Shown here: one piece after another, positions 1-5,519 of the stretch | How positions within the stretch are numbered: the first letter of the stretch is position 1 | Layout of the letters: each line of letters opens with the position of its first letter | Assembly (NCBI GenBank): GCA_902781245.1 | Contig: CACZIP010000088.1 | Span: 1-7,736, forward strand | Source: an uncultured Coriobacteriaceae bacterium | Lineage (GTDB): Bacteria > Actinomycetota > Coriobacteriia > Coriobacteriales > Eggerthellaceae | Direction of reading: 5' to 3' | DNA length: 7,736 nt | The notes under the pieces: generated by a model | What the model saw: only the letters and a program-made list of their open reading frames with translations | What the model was told of the DNA's origin: nothing | The model's database searches: none | Made by a program: the position numbers and the translations under genes

Positions 1-57
1 GCTGCCGAGCTGTTTAACATCGTTGAGATCGGCGACGTGGTCGTCAGCCACTGGTAA
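1..57 (+). CDS. 3' end of an unidentified protein-coding gene (partial)
   Basis: Frame 1 is open from the first base and ends at a TAA at 55-57, giving an 18-residue C-terminus, AAELFNIVEIGDVVVSHW. The start lies outside the window. The reading is supported by the codon-like composition and by a terminator hairpin about 30 bases after the stop. The fragment is too short to name a family and no function is proposed. Confidence 0.6.
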   Translation, partial: AAELFNIVEIGDVVVSHW

Positions 58-87
58 GAGAGCGGCAAGGGAGCGCGCAATCATAGA

Positions 88-117
88 ACAGCCCCTGGAT
101 TCCAGGGGCTGTCTTGT
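88..117. terminator. Intrinsic terminator between convergent genes
   Basis: ACAGCCCCTGG (88-98) and CCAGGGGCTGT (102-112) form a perfect 11-bp stem with a 3-nt loop, followed on the + strand by CTTGTTT. It lies between the stop of the partial + strand gene (57) and the stop of the - strand ybaK gene (118). It can serve the + strand gene with its short T-rich tail. On the - strand the downstream tail is weak, so its use by the rdgB-ybaK operon is possible but less certain. Confidence 0.75.
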
Positions 118-603
118 TTACAGTGTCAAATCCGCGAACGTCAGATTCACGAGTGCGTCAAGGTCGACAGGTGCCATCTCGACTTGGCAGCCGATGCGAC
201 CGCCGGAAAACATGATCGTGTCGTAGAGCTGGGCGGTTTCGTCGATGCACGTGCGGAATTTGGTCTTCATGCCCACAGGCGAGCAGCCTCCGTGAATGTA
301 GCCCGTTAGGGGCAACAATTCTTTCGACTTGATCATCGCGATTGATTTTTCGTCGACCGTTGCAGCTGCCTTCTTAAGGTCGAGCTCGCAAGCGACGGGG
401 ATCATGAACACGTAATGCTCACCCGATTTGCCCTGGGTCACGAGCGTCTTGAACACGCGGTCGGGGTCTTCTCCGAGCGTGGCGGCAACATCGACGCCCG
501 ATAGCGCTTCCTCGCAATCGAAGGTGATGAAGCGGTGGTCGAGTCCTGCAGCCTCGATTTCACGCAGCGCGTTCGTCTTGCGCTCTTTTGCCTGTTTTGC
601 CAT
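118..603 (-). CDS. ybaK: YbaK/EbsC-type Cys-tRNA(Pro) deacylase
   Basis: The 161-residue product matches the length (about 160) and signature of the YbaK/EbsC family, which hydrolyses Cys-tRNA(Pro) made by mistaken charging of tRNA(Pro) with cysteine; it acts in the cytosol as a trans editing factor. Visible marks are FKTLV (51-55) with the family lysine at K52, the strand run YVFMIPVACELDLKKAA (64-80), and the glycine-rich GYIHGGCSPVGMK (101-113) that lines the substrate pocket. The start at 603 is preceded by AGGA about six bases upstream. It lies 40 bases downstream of rdgB on the same strand, so the two are probably co-transcribed. The family assignment is firm; exact tRNA specificity within the INS/YbaK superfamily is inferred from the closest-looking subgroup. 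Confidence 0.9.
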   Translation of the reverse strand: MAKQAKERKTNALREIEAAGLDHRFITFDCEEALSGVDVAATLGEDPDRVFKTLVTQGKSGEHYVFMIPVACELDLKKAAATVDEKSIAMIKSKELLPLTGYIHGGCSPVGMKTKFRTCIDETAQLYDTIMFSGGRIGCQVEMAPVDLDALVNLTFADLTL

Positions 604-643
604 ATCGATCCTGTGGTAACCGAAGGGGATAGTCTATTGATGA

Positions 644-1249
644 TCAATCGATCTTCTTCTCGAGTTCAGCGCGTAATGCCCTCAGAGCATTGCCGCGATG
701 CGACACTTCGTTCTTGCGCGATTGCGGCACCTCGGCCAACGTGCACGTGCCCTCGAACACATCGGGCCAGAACAACGGATCGTAGCCGAAACCTCCAGAG
801 CCTTGTTCGACATATCCGATGCGGCCTTCGATGGTTCCGCGGGAGATGGTTTCGGCGCCATCCTCATCGATGAATACGAGCGTGCATACGAAGCGGGCTG
901 TTCGCGCATCGTCTGCCACTCCTTCGAGATCGGCGACCAGTTTGCGGTTGTTGTCGGCATCCGTAGCATCTTCGCCAGCGAATCGCGATGACCAGACGCC
1001 TGGTGCACCGTCAAGCGCGTCGACCTCAAGCCCCGAGTCATCGGCGAGTGCAGCCATGCCGTTGCAGGCCTCGTGCGCTGCGAGAGCCTTGATGCGCGCG
1101 TTGCCCAGAAATGTGTCGGCATCTTCTGCCGGATCTGAATCGACTCCCATCTCGCGAAGCGTTTTGAACTCCCAACCAGGGAAATCGAGCGCATGTGTGA
1201 TTTCTGAAACCTTGTGGGCGTTGTTGGTTGCGAGTACTACGGTTTTCAT
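644..1249 (-). CDS. rdgB: XTP/dITP pyrophosphatase (RdgB/HAM1)
   Basis: This 201-residue protein belongs to the RdgB/HAM1 family, which hydrolyses dITP, XTP and ITP to the monophosphates plus pyrophosphate and so keeps deaminated purines out of DNA and RNA. Family motifs are present in order: the N-terminal ATNNAHKVSEI (7-17), E42, the phosphate and metal region FLGNARIKA (47-55) and ADDSGLEVDALDGAPGV (69-85) with D70/D71, the base pocket GGFGYDPLF (152-160), and SHRGNAL (183-189). The start at 1249 was chosen because GAAAGGAA precedes it at good spacing and MKTVVLATNN is the usual N-terminus. The frame stays open upstream to 1357, but that stretch translates the palindromic repeats and is not expected to be protein. 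ybaK follows 40 bases downstream. Confidence 0.95.
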   Translation of the reverse strand: MKTVVLATNNAHKVSEITHALDFPGWEFKTLREMGVDSDPAEDADTFLGNARIKALAAHEACNGMAALADDSGLEVDALDGAPGVWSSRFAGEDATDADNNRKLVADLEGVADDARTARFVCTLVFIDEDGAETISRGTIEGRIGYVEQGSGGFGYDPLFWPDVFEGTCTLAEVPQSRKNEVSHRGNALRALRAELEKKID

Positions 1250-1264
1250 GCTGTTTCCTTTCAT

Positions 1265-1295
1265 TGACACACCGGTACCAGGTACCCGTGTGTCA
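1265..1295. repeat. Palindromic GTACCTGGTAC repeat, copy 1
   Basis: A 31-bp near-perfect palindrome: the arms TGACACACCGGTACC (1265-1279) and GGTACCCGTGTGTCA (1281-1295) flank a single A and differ from perfect complementarity at one position. It sits 15 bases upstream of the rdgB start codon, just outside its Shine-Dalgarno segment. Copies 2, 3 and 4 in this window share the GTACCTGGTAC core and the flanking ACAC/GTGT blocks, which suggests a REP-like dispersed element. Confidence 0.85.
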
Positions 1296-1301
1296 TTCAT
1301 T

Positions 1302-1332
1302 TGATACATCGGTACCAGGTACCTGTGTGTCA
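1302..1332. repeat. Palindromic GTACCTGGTAC repeat, copy 2
   Basis: The arms TGATACATCGGTACC (1302-1316) and GGTACCTGTGTGTCA (1318-1332) surround one A. Three positions are mismatched between the arms. It is in the same orientation as copy 1 and exactly 37 bp from it, so the two form a tandem pair in the rdgB leader. The left arm is more degenerate than that of copy 1. Confidence 0.85.
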
Positions 1333-1345
1333 CTATCCTTTCATG

Positions 1346-1363
1346 GAGGCTCTCCACAGCCTC
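1346..1363. other. Small perfect hairpin between rdgB leader and tRNA promoter
   Basis: GAGGCT (1346-1351) and AGCCTC (1358-1363) pair over a 6-nt loop. There is no T-run on either side, so it is not a standard terminator. It lies between the palindromic repeat pair and the -10 element of the tRNA genes. Its role is unknown. Confidence 0.4.
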
Positions 1364-1383
1364 GATGCGTCAGTCTTTCGGCG

Positions 1384-1392
1384 TGCTATAAT
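1384..1392 (+). promoter_or_regulatory. Extended -10 promoter of the tRNA genes
   Basis: TGC followed by TATAAT (1387-1392) gives a perfect -10 hexamer with the TGn extension. Transcription would start near 1399, about 13 bases before the mature 5' end of tRNA-Pro. No good -35 hexamer is seen 16-18 bases upstream, which agrees with an extended -10 promoter. Confidence 0.7.
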
Positions 1393-1411
1393 GCCACGTG
1401 CTGATTGGTGT

Positions 1412-1488
1412 CGGGACGTGGCGCAGTTTGGTAGCGCGCCTGCTTTGGGAGCAGGATGTCGCAGGTTCGAATCCTGTCGTCCCGACCA
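1412..1488 (+). tRNA. tRNA-Pro (anticodon UGG)
   Basis: The 77 bases fold as a complete cloverleaf: acceptor CGGGACG/CGTCCCG, D stem GCGC/GCGC, anticodon stem CCTGC/GCAGG around loop TTTGGGA with anticodon TGG at 1446-1448, T arm GCAGG-TTCGAAT-CCTGT, discriminator A and an encoded CCA (1486-1488). It reads proline CCA and, with wobble, other CCN codons. It is the first of two tRNAs behind the extended -10 promoter. The ybaK product in this window edits mischarged forms of this tRNA class. Confidence 0.97.
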
Positions 1489-1528
1489 TTTTAGCTTACA
1501 TATGGGGTACAATTTGCCCTACGCAAAC

Positions 1529-1602
1529 GCGGGTGTAGTTCAATGGTAGAACTCCAGCCTTCCAAGCTGATAACGCGGGTTCGATTCCCGTCACCCGCTC
1601 CA
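1529..1602 (+). tRNA. tRNA-Gly (anticodon UCC)
   Basis: The 74 bases fold as a cloverleaf: acceptor GCGGGTG/CACCCGC, D stem GTTC/GAAC, anticodon loop CTTCCAA with anticodon TCC at 1561-1563, T arm GCGGG-TTCGATT-CCCGT, discriminator T and encoded CCA (1600-1602). It reads GGA (and GGG by wobble). The outermost anticodon-stem pair is a C.A mismatch (1554 with 1570), while the other four pairs are canonical. It lies 40 bases after tRNA-Pro. A TACAAT at 1508-1513 could be a second -10, but co-transcription with tRNA-Pro is the simpler reading. Confidence 0.97.
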
Positions 1603-1610
1603 CCGAAAGC

Positions 1611-1636
1611 AAGCCGTTCGTATGAGCGGCTTTTTT
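1611..1636 (+). terminator. Intrinsic terminator of the tRNA transcript
   Basis: AAGCCGTTC (1611-1619) pairs with GAGCGGCTT (1624-1632), including one T.G wobble, over the 4-nt loop GTAT, and continues into a T-run through 1636. The T-run is directly followed by AGGAG, the likely ribosome-binding site of acpS, so terminator and translation start region abut. Confidence 0.85.
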
Positions 1637-1652
1637 AGGAGTTTGAGTCGAG

Positions 1653-2126
1653 ATGGATGGCACGGTCGGTCTCGGGGTCGACATAGTCGAAATCGAGCGC
1701 ATGCAGAGGATTCTCGAGCGGACGAAATCGTTCGCCGAGAAGACGTTCTCCAAAGCCGAGCGTGCATATTGCGACAAGAAGTCGAATCCAGCTGCGCATT
1801 ACGCAACGCGGTTCGCCGCCAAGGAAGCTGTTGTGAAAGCGCTCGGTACAGGCTTCTCGAATGGCATATGGGTGCGTGATATCGAAGTTGTTCGCGACAA
1901 GAAGGGCAAGCCTTCTGTCGTTTTGTCAGGACGCGCCAAAGAGGTTGCTGAAGAGCAGGGCGTGCGTGAGATCCAGATCTCATTGTCGTATACGCACACC
2001 GAGGCAGTTGCCTGTGCTCTGGCAATCACAGAAAGCTCCGTCCAGTCTGCTGAAGAGCGCAAAGATCCAATGGAAGAACTGGCAAAGCAGTTCAAGGAAA
2101 CGCGAGGGATGCTCGATGAACTTTAA
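1653..2126 (+). CDS. acpS: Holo-[acyl-carrier-protein] synthase
   Basis: AcpS transfers the 4'-phosphopantetheine arm of CoA to a serine of apo-ACP in the cytosol, activating fatty acid synthesis. The 157-residue product shows the family marks: GLGVDIVEIERM (6-17) with the Mg2+-binding D10, FSKAERAYC (32-40), and RFAAKEAVVKALGTG (53-67) with the metal ligand E58, ending in SLSYTHTEAVACALAI (110-125). AcpS proteins are usually about 120-130 residues; here a charged extension of about 30 residues (128-157) follows. ATG 1653 is preceded by AGGAG (1637-1641), an 11-base gap and so slightly long. The 3' end overlaps the nnrD start by 11 bases, implying coupled translation. Only 16 bases separate the start from the tRNA terminator, so its promoter is not obvious. 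Confidence 0.94.
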   Translation: MDGTVGLGVDIVEIERMQRILERTKSFAEKTFSKAERAYCDKKSNPAAHYATRFAAKEAVVKALGTGFSNGIWVRDIEVVRDKKGKPSVVLSGRAKEVAEEQGVREIQISLSYTHTEAVACALAITESSVQSAEERKDPMEELAKQFKETRGMLDEL

Positions 2127-2973
2127 CAGTGCGCTTGAAGAGAAGTTGCCTTGGCCCGACGAGGGCGTCAACAAGTACTCGCGCGGAAAGCTGACGGTCG
2201 TTGCCGGCAGTGCGCGTTATTCCGGCGCTGCCGTGCTCGCTGCGTTGGCGAGTCAGCGCATGGGTGCAGGCTACACTGAAGTTATAACCGATCCTTCGGC
2301 GGTGAATGTCGTGCGCCTGTCGTCCCCGTCCTTGGTCGTGCGCCCGTCGGATGACTGGAAGCCTGGCGAGCTCAAAGCAAGCGAACCGGGTAAACCGTGC
2401 GCCGTGTGCATTGGCCCCGGGTTTACGGGCGACGATGATGCCGCTGCCGACTTGGTTGCGCGCGTGCTGAAGAAAGCGCCGTGCCCTGTGCTCGTGGACG
2501 GCGGTGGGCTTGCGCGCTTGGCTACGAAGAAGAACCTGCATACGTTGGCCGCGCGTTTCACTGATGGCCTCACGACGGTCATCACGCCCCATGGTGGGGA
2601 AGCGGCCCGTCTGGCAGCCTCGCTTGGGTTGCCGACAAGCAATCCCGAGAAGCTCGCGGCAGGTCTTTCGCTTGCCACGCAAGCTATCGTTGTGCTGAAG
2701 GGTCCTGATACGTTCATTTCAAATGGAAAGCGCACCGAGTGCATGACGGCGGGAACGCCAGCACTTGCAAAGGCAGGTACCGGTGATGTACTTGCGGGCA
2801 TGATCGCCTCGTTGTTGGCGCAGGGCATGGATCCGCTTGGTGCGGCTCTGCTCGGCACGAAGCTGCACGCGCTTGCCGGCAAGGCAGCAGCCGATCTGTA
2901 CACCGACATATCGGTCGTAGCAGAGGATGTCATCACTGCAATTCCCCAGGCCATCCGAATCTACAATGAGTAG
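2116..2973 (+). CDS. nnrD: ADP-dependent (S)-NAD(P)H-hydrate dehydratase
   Basis: This 285-residue ribokinase-fold enzyme dehydrates the damaged hydrate (S)-NAD(P)HX back to NAD(P)H at the cost of ADP, in the cytosol. Visible motifs are RGKLTVVAGSARYSGAAVLAA (23-43), CIGPGF (98-103), VITPHGGEAARL (155-166), VVLKGPDTFIS (192-202) and the signature AGTPALAKAGTGDVLAGMI (212-230), with the catalytic-type aspartate D224. The common DAD and TPHPGE motifs read DGG (128-130) and TPHGGE here. The start at 2116 was chosen because GAGGG lies about eight bases upstream and the N-terminus then fits single-domain NnrD; the frame is open further upstream only because it overlaps acpS. No epimerase (NnrE) domain is fused, so that activity must be encoded elsewhere. 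It is probably co-transcribed with acpS. Confidence 0.93.
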   Translation: MNFNSALEEKLPWPDEGVNKYSRGKLTVVAGSARYSGAAVLAALASQRMGAGYTEVITDPSAVNVVRLSSPSLVVRPSDDWKPGELKASEPGKPCAVCIGPGFTGDDDAAADLVARVLKKAPCPVLVDGGGLARLATKKNLHTLAARFTDGLTTVITPHGGEAARLAASLGLPTSNPEKLAAGLSLATQAIVVLKGPDTFISNGKRTECMTAGTPALAKAGTGDVLAGMIASLLAQGMDPLGAALLGTKLHALAGKAAADLYTDISVVAEDVITAIPQAIRIYNE

Positions 2974-2985
2974 CTTTGACAGTCA

Positions 2986-3050
2986 AAAGTGGCTCATTGG
3001 GGACGAACACGTTGGCGACACACAGATACCAGGTACTGGTGTGCCACTTT
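2986..3050. repeat. Compound palindromic element, GTACCTGGTAC copy 3
   Basis: The outer inverted repeats AAAGTGGC (2986-2993) and GCCACTTT (3043-3050) bound a 65-bp element. Inside lie CATTGGGGACGAAC (2995-3008) and an imperfect palindrome with arms 3014-3030 and 3032-3045 around the core TACCAGGTAC. Read on the - strand, the right half matches copy 4 closely (GTGGCACA, AGTACCTGGTA, GTGTGTC). The element fills nearly the whole gap between nnrD and ligA and ends 17 bases before the ligA start codon. It resembles a REP- or MITE-like unit without its own gene. Confidence 0.75.
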
Positions 3051-3067
3051 GAGCGAGAGAGAGCAGC

Positions 3068-5164
3068 ATGAACGAAACGCTGAGCTTGTTCGATGATGAT
3101 GCACGCGAGCGCATCGAAGCGCTGCGTAAGGAAATCGATCATCACATCTATCTGTACTACGTGAAGGATGCGCCCGAGATCTCGGATGGCGCATTCGATT
3201 CGCTCATGCACGAACTGCGCGAACTCGAAGCCGAACACCCCGAGTTCTTCGACCCGAATTCGCCCACGCAGCGCGTCGGCGGAGCGGTGGGAGAGCAGTT
3301 CGCCCCTGTGCGTCATGAACGTCGCATGTACTCGCTCGATGACGCGATGAACATCGAAGAGCTCGACGCGTGGATGGACCGCGTGATCGACGCGCTCGGT
3401 GAGTTGCCCGAGCTCGTGTGCGAGCTCAAAATCGATGGTAGTGGCATTGCGCTCACCTACGAGGACGGCGCGCTCGTACGCGCCGCCACGCGCGGTGACG
3501 GCACGACGGGCGAGGACGTCACGGCCAACATCCGCACCATCAAGGACGTGCCTTTGCGCCTGCACGAAGCTGGGTTAGCTGACGTCGTGCGCGATGGATC
3601 GTTCGAGGTACGCGGCGAGGTCTACATGCCCAAGTCGAGCTTCGAGACGCTCAACGCTGCCGCTGAAGCGAACGGAAAACAAGGATTCGCAAATCCGCGC
3701 AATGCCGCCGCTGGCAGCTTGCGCCAGAAAGATCCGAAGATCACGGCGAACCGCGACCTGGCCACGTTCCTCTACGCCATTGCCGATGAGCAGGCCATCA
3801 CTGCTGACGGTCAGGCCGAGCTGCTCGAGTGGTTGGGTGCGTGCGGTTTCCACGTAAACCCCGACGTCACGCGCTGCAAAACGCGTGAGGAAGTGCACGA
3901 GTTCTGCCAGCGTGCCGTCGAGCGTCGTGACGATTTGCCCTACGAGATCGATGGCGTGGTCGTGAAGGTGAACTCGTTCACGCGCCAGGCGGCCATGGGC
4001 TATACGGCTCGTGCTCCGCGCTGGGCAATGGCGTTCAAGTTTCCGCCCGAGGAGAAGGCGACCAAGCTTATCGGCATCACCGTGCAGGTCGGGCGCACGG
4101 GTGCGCTCACGCCTGTGGCCGAGTTGGAGCCGGTGTCGGTGGCAGGGTCGACCGTCGCGCGGGCGACGCTTCATAACGAGGACGAGGTTCGTCGCAAGGA
4201 TGTGCGCATCGGCGACACCGTCATCGTACGCAAGGCCGGCGACGTGATTCCCGAGGTGCTCGGTCCTGTCGAGTCGCTGCGCCCTGCGGATGCGCGGGAA
4301 TGGCGCATGCCTCCCGAGTGTCCGAGTTGCGGGTCGCCCGTTATTCGCGAGGAAGGGGAAGTGGCATACCGCTGCATCTCGATTGACTGTCCTGCGCAGG
4401 CGCAGGAGCGCCTTGTGCATTGGGCAAGCCGCGGCGCGATGGACATCGACGGCATGGGTGACGAGATCGTTGGGCGCCTTGTCGAATCGGGTCGCGTGAC
4501 CGATGTGGCTGACTATTACTCGCTCGACGAGATTGAGCTTTCGCTACTCGACATGGGTCGCGTGAACAAGGAAGGTAACCCCATCCGCCTGGGTGAGACG
4601 GTAGCCAAGAAGCTCGTTGCGCAAATCGAGGAGAGCAAAGCGCGTCCGTTTGCGCGTGTGCTCTTTGGCATCGGTATGCGCCATGTGGGCAAAACCGTGG
4701 CTGAGGCGATCGCCGCAGCGTTCCCAACAATTGATCTGCTGATGGAAGCCGACGAGGAAGCTCTTGCTGCTGTCGAGGGCATCGGACCCAAGATCGCTCA
4801 CAGCATCTACGTGTTCTTGCGCACGCCGCAGAACAAGCAGGTCATCGAGCGTTTGCGCAAAGCGGGTGTCAACATGGCCGATGAGCCGACAGATAAGGGC
4901 GAGCAATTGCCTCAAACACTTGCAGGTTTGACGTTTGTGCTGACCGGCGCGCTTGTGCAGTCGGGTATGACCCGTGATGAAGCTGGCGCGCAACTCAAAG
5001 CGCGCGGCGCGAAGGTATCGGGCAGCGTGTCAAAGAAGACGAGCTACGTCGTCGCTGGCGAGGCCGCTGGTTCGAAGTATGACAAGGCCATCTCGCTCGG
5101 TGTTCCCGTTCTCGACGAGAATCAGTTGCTCGCAATCCTCGAAACAGGCGAAATTCCCGAATAG
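3068..5164 (+). CDS. ligA: NAD+-dependent DNA ligase
   Basis: The 698-residue enzyme seals nicks in duplex DNA using NAD+ and is normally essential for replication and repair. Domains in order: the NAD-binding Ia region (about 12-65, with HHIYLYYVKDAPEISD), the adenylation domain with CELKIDGSG (118-126) and the nucleotidyl lysine K121, TRGDGTTGEDVT (141-152) and YEIDGVVVKVN (292-302), the OB fold (about 325-405, VGRTGALTPVAELEPV), a zinc finger with C418, C421, C436 and C441, helix-hairpin-helix repeats (about 455-585) and a BRCT domain (about 617-698, TFVLTGAL). Length and motif order are normal, so it should be active. ATG 3068 lacks a clear AGGAG; only GAGAGAGAG precedes it, directly after the palindromic element. 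A possible terminator-like palindrome follows the stop. Confidence 0.98.
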   Translation: MNETLSLFDDDARERIEALRKEIDHHIYLYYVKDAPEISDGAFDSLMHELRELEAEHPEFFDPNSPTQRVGGAVGEQFAPVRHERRMYSLDDAMNIEELDAWMDRVIDALGELPELVCELKIDGSGIALTYEDGALVRAATRGDGTTGEDVTANIRTIKDVPLRLHEAGLADVVRDGSFEVRGEVYMPKSSFETLNAAAEANGKQGFANPRNAAAGSLRQKDPKITANRDLATFLYAIADEQAITADGQAELLEWLGACGFHVNPDVTRCKTREEVHEFCQRAVERRDDLPYEIDGVVVKVNSFTRQAAMGYTARAPRWAMAFKFPPEEKATKLIGITVQVGRTGALTPVAELEPVSVAGSTVARATLHNEDEVRRKDVRIGDTVIVRKAGDVIPEVLGPVESLRPADAREWRMPPECPSCGSPVIREEGEVAYRCISIDCPAQAQERLVHWASRGAMDIDGMGDEIVGRLVESGRVTDVADYYSLDEIELSLLDMGRVNKEGNPIRLGETVAKKLVAQIEESKARPFARVLFGIGMRHVGKTVAEAIAAAFPTIDLLMEADEEALAAVEGIGPKIAHSIYVFLRTPQNKQVIERLRKAGVNMADEPTDKGEQLPQTLAGLTFVLTGALVQSGMTRDEAGAQLKARGAKVSGSVSKKTSYVVAGEAAGSKYDKAISLGVPVLDENQLLAILETGEIPE

Positions 5165-5185
5165 CGAACTGTTTGGTAAATAGGG

Positions 5186-5240
5186 GAGGCTTCCTTTTGG
5201 TTAGTGGGGACCCGGTCCCAAAGAACCAAACGGGGGCCTC
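5186..5240. repeat. Compound GGGGACC palindrome after ligA
   Basis: Nested inverted repeats: GAGGC (5186-5190) with GCCTC (5236-5240), TTTGGTT (5196-5202) with AACCAAA (5224-5230), and an inner TGGGGACC/GGTCCCA. It starts 22 bases after the ligA stop and could fold as a long imperfect hairpin in the ligA 3' end, but it has no T-run. Read on the - strand it contains TTGGTTCTTTGGG, which recurs in the neighbouring copy, so it is best described as a palindromic repeat that may also help end or stabilise the ligA mRNA. Confidence 0.65.
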
Positions 5241-5250
5241 TTCTGTATTC

Positions 5251-5282
5251 AGGGATAGACCCCAAAAAACCAACTAGTGGTT
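5251..5282. repeat. Degenerate second copy of the TTGGTT-TTTGGG repeat
   Basis: On the - strand this segment reads TTGGTTTTTTGGGG then TCTATCCC, aligning with TTGGTTCTTTGGG then ACCGGGTCCC of the neighbouring palindrome. AACCA (5268-5272) and TGGTT (5278-5282) also form a short inverted repeat. It looks like a decayed tandem unit of the same family. Confidence 0.45.
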
Positions 5283-5348
5283 CATTATTCACGTTTCGTA
5301 ACATCTTGTGCCAGTTGGTCAGAAACTTTATCTGAACGAAAATTATTC

Positions 5349-5377
5349 TTGACAAAAAATAATTACTCCCGTAAAGT
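5349..5377 (+). promoter_or_regulatory. Sigma-70-type promoter of the candidate small RNA
   Basis: A perfect -35 TTGACA (5349-5354) is followed, after a 17-bp spacer, by TAAAGT (5372-5377), four of six matches to TATAAT. The upstream sequence is AT-rich, as in UP elements. An inverted repeat, AATTATT (5341-5347) and AATAATT (5358-5364) with a 10-bp spacer, flanks the -35 element exactly and is a candidate operator. The predicted start is near 5384. Confidence 0.65.
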
Positions 5378-5379
5378 AC

Positions 5380-5519
5380 AACTCGGCAAGAAAAAGATTC
5401 CCTCCCACGATTCTCCTTTCTCGCCTCACTCGTCAGGCCAGGGCCGTTCTTCCCCCTCAACGGCCCTGGCCAAATTCAAAGGGCGCTCCGCCATACAGCG
5501 CTCCTAACTCGGCAAGAAA
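5380..5519 (+). repeat. Exact 14-nt direct repeat bracketing the small RNA
   Basis: AACTCGGCAAGAAA is at 5380-5393, around the predicted transcription start, and again at 5506-5519, running into the terminator stem. The copies are 126 bases apart and identical, which is very unlikely by chance over this distance. They may be a duplicated functional segment or the trace of an insertion or duplication event. Confidence 0.8.

Noticed and set aside
1265..1332. CRISPR-like tandem repeats
   Set aside because: Only two units, 37-bp period with almost no spacer, each unit itself a palindrome, and no cas genes nearby.
1250..1357. N-terminal extension of RdgB by 36 residues
   Set aside because: The extension is the translation of the palindromic repeats (VPGTG, YLVPMYQ), and a good ribosome-binding site precedes the internal ATG that gives the normal RdgB N-terminus.
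2271..2954. - strand 227-residue open frame opposite nnrD
   Set aside because: Shadow of a clear NnrD gene; its Ala/Ser/Pro-rich content is typical of the reverse frame of GC-rich coding sequence.
2933..4993. Long - strand open frames opposite ligA (up to 281 residues)
   Set aside because: They are antisense to a complete, motif-perfect ligA, are rich in Arg/His/Leu as expected of GC-rich shadow frames, and match no family I know.
5277..5507. + strand 76-residue open frame across the small-RNA region
   Set aside because: No ribosome-binding site, its start lies in a repeat, it crosses promoter and hairpins, and its residues show no pattern. The structural RNA reading explains the segment better.
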